DNA of 7,955 nt from an uncultured Oscillospiraceae bacterium (lineage in GTDB: Bacteria; Bacillota; Clostridia; Oscillospirales; Acutalibacteraceae), in NCBI GenBank assembly GCA_905200265.1, contig CAJKJS010000058.1:1-7955 (forward strand), read 5' to 3'. The first letter of the stretch is position 1, and the number at the start of each line of letters is the position of its first letter. Shown here in pieces: positions 6,542 through 7,955 of this stretch. The notes below the pieces were generated by a model. That model was not told where the DNA came from. It saw only the letters and a program-made list of their open reading frames with translations, and did no database searches. Made by a program: the position numbers and the translations under genes.

Positions 6542-7797
6542 AAATCCTGTATATGGAGCATTATGCATCGCCGGACGACTGGGGGATGGAACACAGGCCG
6601 TTCCGGTTTGCCCGGCGATGGGCTTCGATGGGACACCAGGTGATGATTCTGGCCGCTTCCTATACCCATTTACGGGTAAAAAATCCAGTCGTTTCCGCCT
6701 CTTTCCTACGAAAGGAGATCGACGGGGTCACGTTTATTTTTGTGAAAACCCCGGCATATGAAGGCAACGGTGCAGCCCGCTGCCGGAATATCGGAGCTTA
6801 TCTGTGGGGCGTATGGAACCGATATGACCAAATGACCGGCAGTTTTGCACCCGATGTGATTATTCTGGGTTCCACATACCTGCTGGACGTATATCCGGCG
6901 CTGTCGATTGCCCGGCGATATGGGGCACGGCTGCTGTATGAACTGCACGATTTGTGGCCCATGAGCGTGGAGCAGCTGGGTGGGTATGGAAAAGCCCATC
7001 CCATGATTCGCTTATTGCAAAAAGCAGAAGACCGTACCCTGCAAAGCTGTGAAGCCGTTGCGAGTATGTTGCCCGGCGCTTTGCCGCATCTGATGGCTCA
7101 TGGATTACCAAAAGAACGTTTCTTCTATATTCCGAATACAGCGGAAATTCCCCGGGAGGCTCCCTTTGCACCCCCCATGGCGGACAAGCTAAAGCAGTGG
7201 AAAAGGGAAGGAAACTTTCTGGTAGGATACACGGGGGCACTGGGCCTTGCCAATGCGGCATGGGTATTGGTGGAAGCGGCTGCCCGTTTGAAAGAACGTT
7301 CTGTGCGTGTGGTGCTTATTGGCCGGGGGAGCGAAAAAGCAGCTTTGCAGCGGCTGGTTCAAAGAAAGGGATTAGAAGAAAAGGTTGCCATATGGCATCC
7401 GGTTTCCCACGAAAACATTACGGCGTTGCTTCCGCATTTTGATGCGCTCTTTATCGGGCTGCAAAAAAAGCCGCTGTTTCGCTACGGAATCAGCCCCAAT
7501 AAACTGATGGATTATATGGCAGCAGCCAGGCCTGTCATTTTTTCGGTGGATTGTCCACAAAATCCTGTGGCGGCGTGTGGATGTGGCCTAGTGGTCCCTC
7601 CGGAAGATCCTCAGAAGACAGCCGGGGCGATCGAGCGGTTGTGTCATATGAGTGAAGAGGAACGGCAGCGTATGGGAGAGAGAGGCCGGCAGTATATCCG
7701 GCAGCATCATAATGAGGAACGATTAGCGGGGCAGTATTTGCAGTTGTTAACAAGGATAGCGCCCCACCGGTATGAGAGAGAAAAAGATGGGGAATAA
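6538..7797 (+). CDS. Family 4 glycosyltransferase (WbuB-like, GT-B fold)
   Basis: Likely transfers an amino sugar from a nucleotide donor to a lipid-linked oligosaccharide on the cytoplasmic face of the membrane. The 419-residue protein has no signal peptide or clear membrane segment. The acceptor half shows ILYMEHYASPDDWGMEHRP (3-21), the ILAASYTHLR segment (37-46), and YELHDLWPMSVEQLG (134-148). The donor half shows VGYTGALG (229-236), VVLIGRGSEKAAL (258-270), and YGISPNKLMDYMAAARPVIF (316-335), followed by GCGLVVPPEDP (348-358), the classic GT4 donor-binding region. These features recall the group annotated as WbuB. Translational coupling to the epimerase makes UDP-ManNAc3NAcA the most obvious donor, but that is inference from position; a related amino sugar is possible. 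GGAGG about 10 nt upstream supports the ATG. Its C-terminus is rich in charged residues and ends 18 nt before the terminator hairpin. Confidence 0.88.
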   Translation: MKILYMEHYASPDDWGMEHRPFRFARRWASMGHQVMILAASYTHLRVKNPVVSASFLRKEIDGVTFIFVKTPAYEGNGAARCRNIGAYLWGVWNRYDQMTGSFAPDVIILGSTYLLDVYPALSIARRYGARLLYELHDLWPMSVEQLGGYGKAHPMIRLLQKAEDRTLQSCEAVASMLPGALPHLMAHGLPKERFFYIPNTAEIPREAPFAPPMADKLKQWKREGNFLVGYTGALGLANAAWVLVEAAARLKERSVRVVLIGRGSEKAALQRLVQRKGLEEKVAIWHPVSHENITALLPHFDALFIGLQKKPLFRYGISPNKLMDYMAAARPVIFSVDCPQNPVAACGCGLVVPPEDPQKTAGAIERLCHMSEEERQRMGERGRQYIRQHHNEERLAGQYLQLLTRIAPHRYEREKDGE

Positions 7798-7815
7798 ACC
7801 GCCCGCATGATGGAA

Positions 7816-7852
7816 AGGCAGTCAAACTTTTGGTTTGACTGCCTGCTTTTTT
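7816..7852 (+). terminator. Rho-independent terminator of the UDP-ManNAc3NAcA operon
   Basis: A perfect 12-bp stem AGGCAGTCAAAC (7816-7827) / GTTTGACTGCCT (7833-7844) encloses a 5-nt loop. A GC dinucleotide and six Ts (7847-7852) follow. It begins 18 nt after the glycosyltransferase stop. The upstream flank has only three As, so it should act on plus-strand transcripts only. Confidence 0.93.
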
Positions 7853-7887
7853 CGAGGAGAGAACGGGGGGACAATCGGAAAAATGGC

Positions 7888-7916
7888 TTGCAGAGAAGGG
7901 GCATTTTCGTTATACT
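7888..7916 (+). promoter_or_regulatory. Sigma-A-like promoter for the gene at the right edge
   Basis: TTGCAG (7888-7893, four of six matches to the -35 consensus), a spacer of exactly 17 nt, and TATACT (7911-7916, five of six matches to the -10 consensus). The predicted start falls around 7923, about 29 nt before the ATG at 7952. It lies just after a strong terminator, as expected for a separate transcription unit. Confidence 0.7.
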
Positions 7917-7918
7917 TA

Positions 7919-7932
7919 TTCGTAGATACGAA
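7919..7932. promoter_or_regulatory. Perfect inverted repeat over the predicted start site, candidate operator
   Basis: TTCGTA-GA-TACGAA is a perfect 6-bp inverted repeat with a 2-nt centre. It begins two bases after the -10 box and covers the predicted transcription start, a typical repressor position. No regulator can be assigned from the sequence. Confidence 0.45.
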
Positions 7933-7951
7933 AAGAAGAGGGCGGTGTACG

Positions 7952-7955
7952 ATGG
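7952..7955 (+). CDS. Start of a further gene, cut by the right window edge
   Basis: An ATG at 7952 follows a purine-rich AAGAGGG (7935-7941) and the promoter described above. Only one codon and one base are visible, so no product can be named. An in-frame ATG at 7883 is open into it (23 extra codons), but that start would lie upstream of the predicted transcription start. The 7952 start is therefore preferred. Confidence 0.4.

Noticed and set aside
7707..7904. Minus-strand 65-codon frame spanning the operon end
   Set aside because: It runs through the terminator hairpin and the end of the glycosyltransferase gene. It has no family motif or convincing start context.
7883..7955. Alternative in-frame ATG at 7883 for the gene at the right edge
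   Set aside because: It would lie upstream of the predicted transcription start and inside the promoter. The ATG at 7952 fits better, though the earlier start cannot be excluded without more sequence.
1..7955. CRISPR arrays, tRNA or rRNA genes, insertion sequences, attachment sites
   Set aside because: I saw no direct repeat arrays, transposase-like proteins, terminal inverted repeats or tRNA-like cloverleaf. The recurring CCGGTA-type words look like codon and base composition bias, not a repeat family.

Overview
The window holds a bacterial sugar-nucleotide and glycosyltransferase locus of the kind found in exopolysaccharide, O-antigen or secondary cell-wall polymer clusters. The organism is probably a Gram-positive Firmicute, perhaps a Clostridia lineage, with moderately high GC (mid-50s percent judged by eye). 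The reasons are strong AGGAGG-type Shine-Dalgarno sites, two apparent TTG starts placed at ideal distance from such sites, sigma-A-like promoters with 17-nt spacers, and a textbook hairpin plus T-tract terminator. This assignment is inference; no marker gene is present.

Layout. Positions 1-1093 (minus strand) carry a DegT/DnrJ/EryC1/StrS sugar aminotransferase whose C-terminal end lies beyond the left edge. Positions 1094-1260 are a divergent intergenic region with a near-consensus minus-strand promoter and a weaker plus-strand promoter whose -35 boxes lie on the same bases. From 1261 to 7797 six plus-strand genes are packed with gaps of 26-27 nt or less, two of the junctions being ATGA overlaps. 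They encode, in order, an N-acetyltransferase (WbpD/WlbB type), an aminotransferase (WbpE/WlbC type), a UDP-HexNAc 6-dehydrogenase (WbpA type), a Gfo/Idh/MocA 3-dehydrogenase (WbpB/WlbA role), a non-hydrolysing 2-epimerase (WbpI/WlbD type) and a family 4 glycosyltransferase. A rho-independent terminator at 7816-7852 ends the operon. After it come a promoter, a perfect 6-bp inverted repeat over the predicted transcription start, and the first bases of a further gene at about 7952.

How the genes work together. The five enzymes form a complete route from UDP-GlcNAc to UDP-2,3-diacetamido-2,3-dideoxy-D-mannuronic acid (UDP-ManNAc3NAcA): C6 oxidation (WbpA-like), C3 oxidation (Gfo/Idh), C3 transamination (WbpE-like), 3-N-acetylation (WbpD-like) and C2 epimerisation (WbpI-like). 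The last gene, a GT4 enzyme, is the natural candidate to transfer this or a neighbouring sugar to a lipid-linked acceptor. The pathway is known from Pseudomonas aeruginosa (Wbp) and Bordetella (Wlb). I see no wholly undescribed system. The interest lies in the compact, complete operon in a likely Gram-positive host, the shared -35 region, the unlike dehydrogenase subtype, the cysteine-rich tail of the acetyltransferase, and the candidate operator at the right end.
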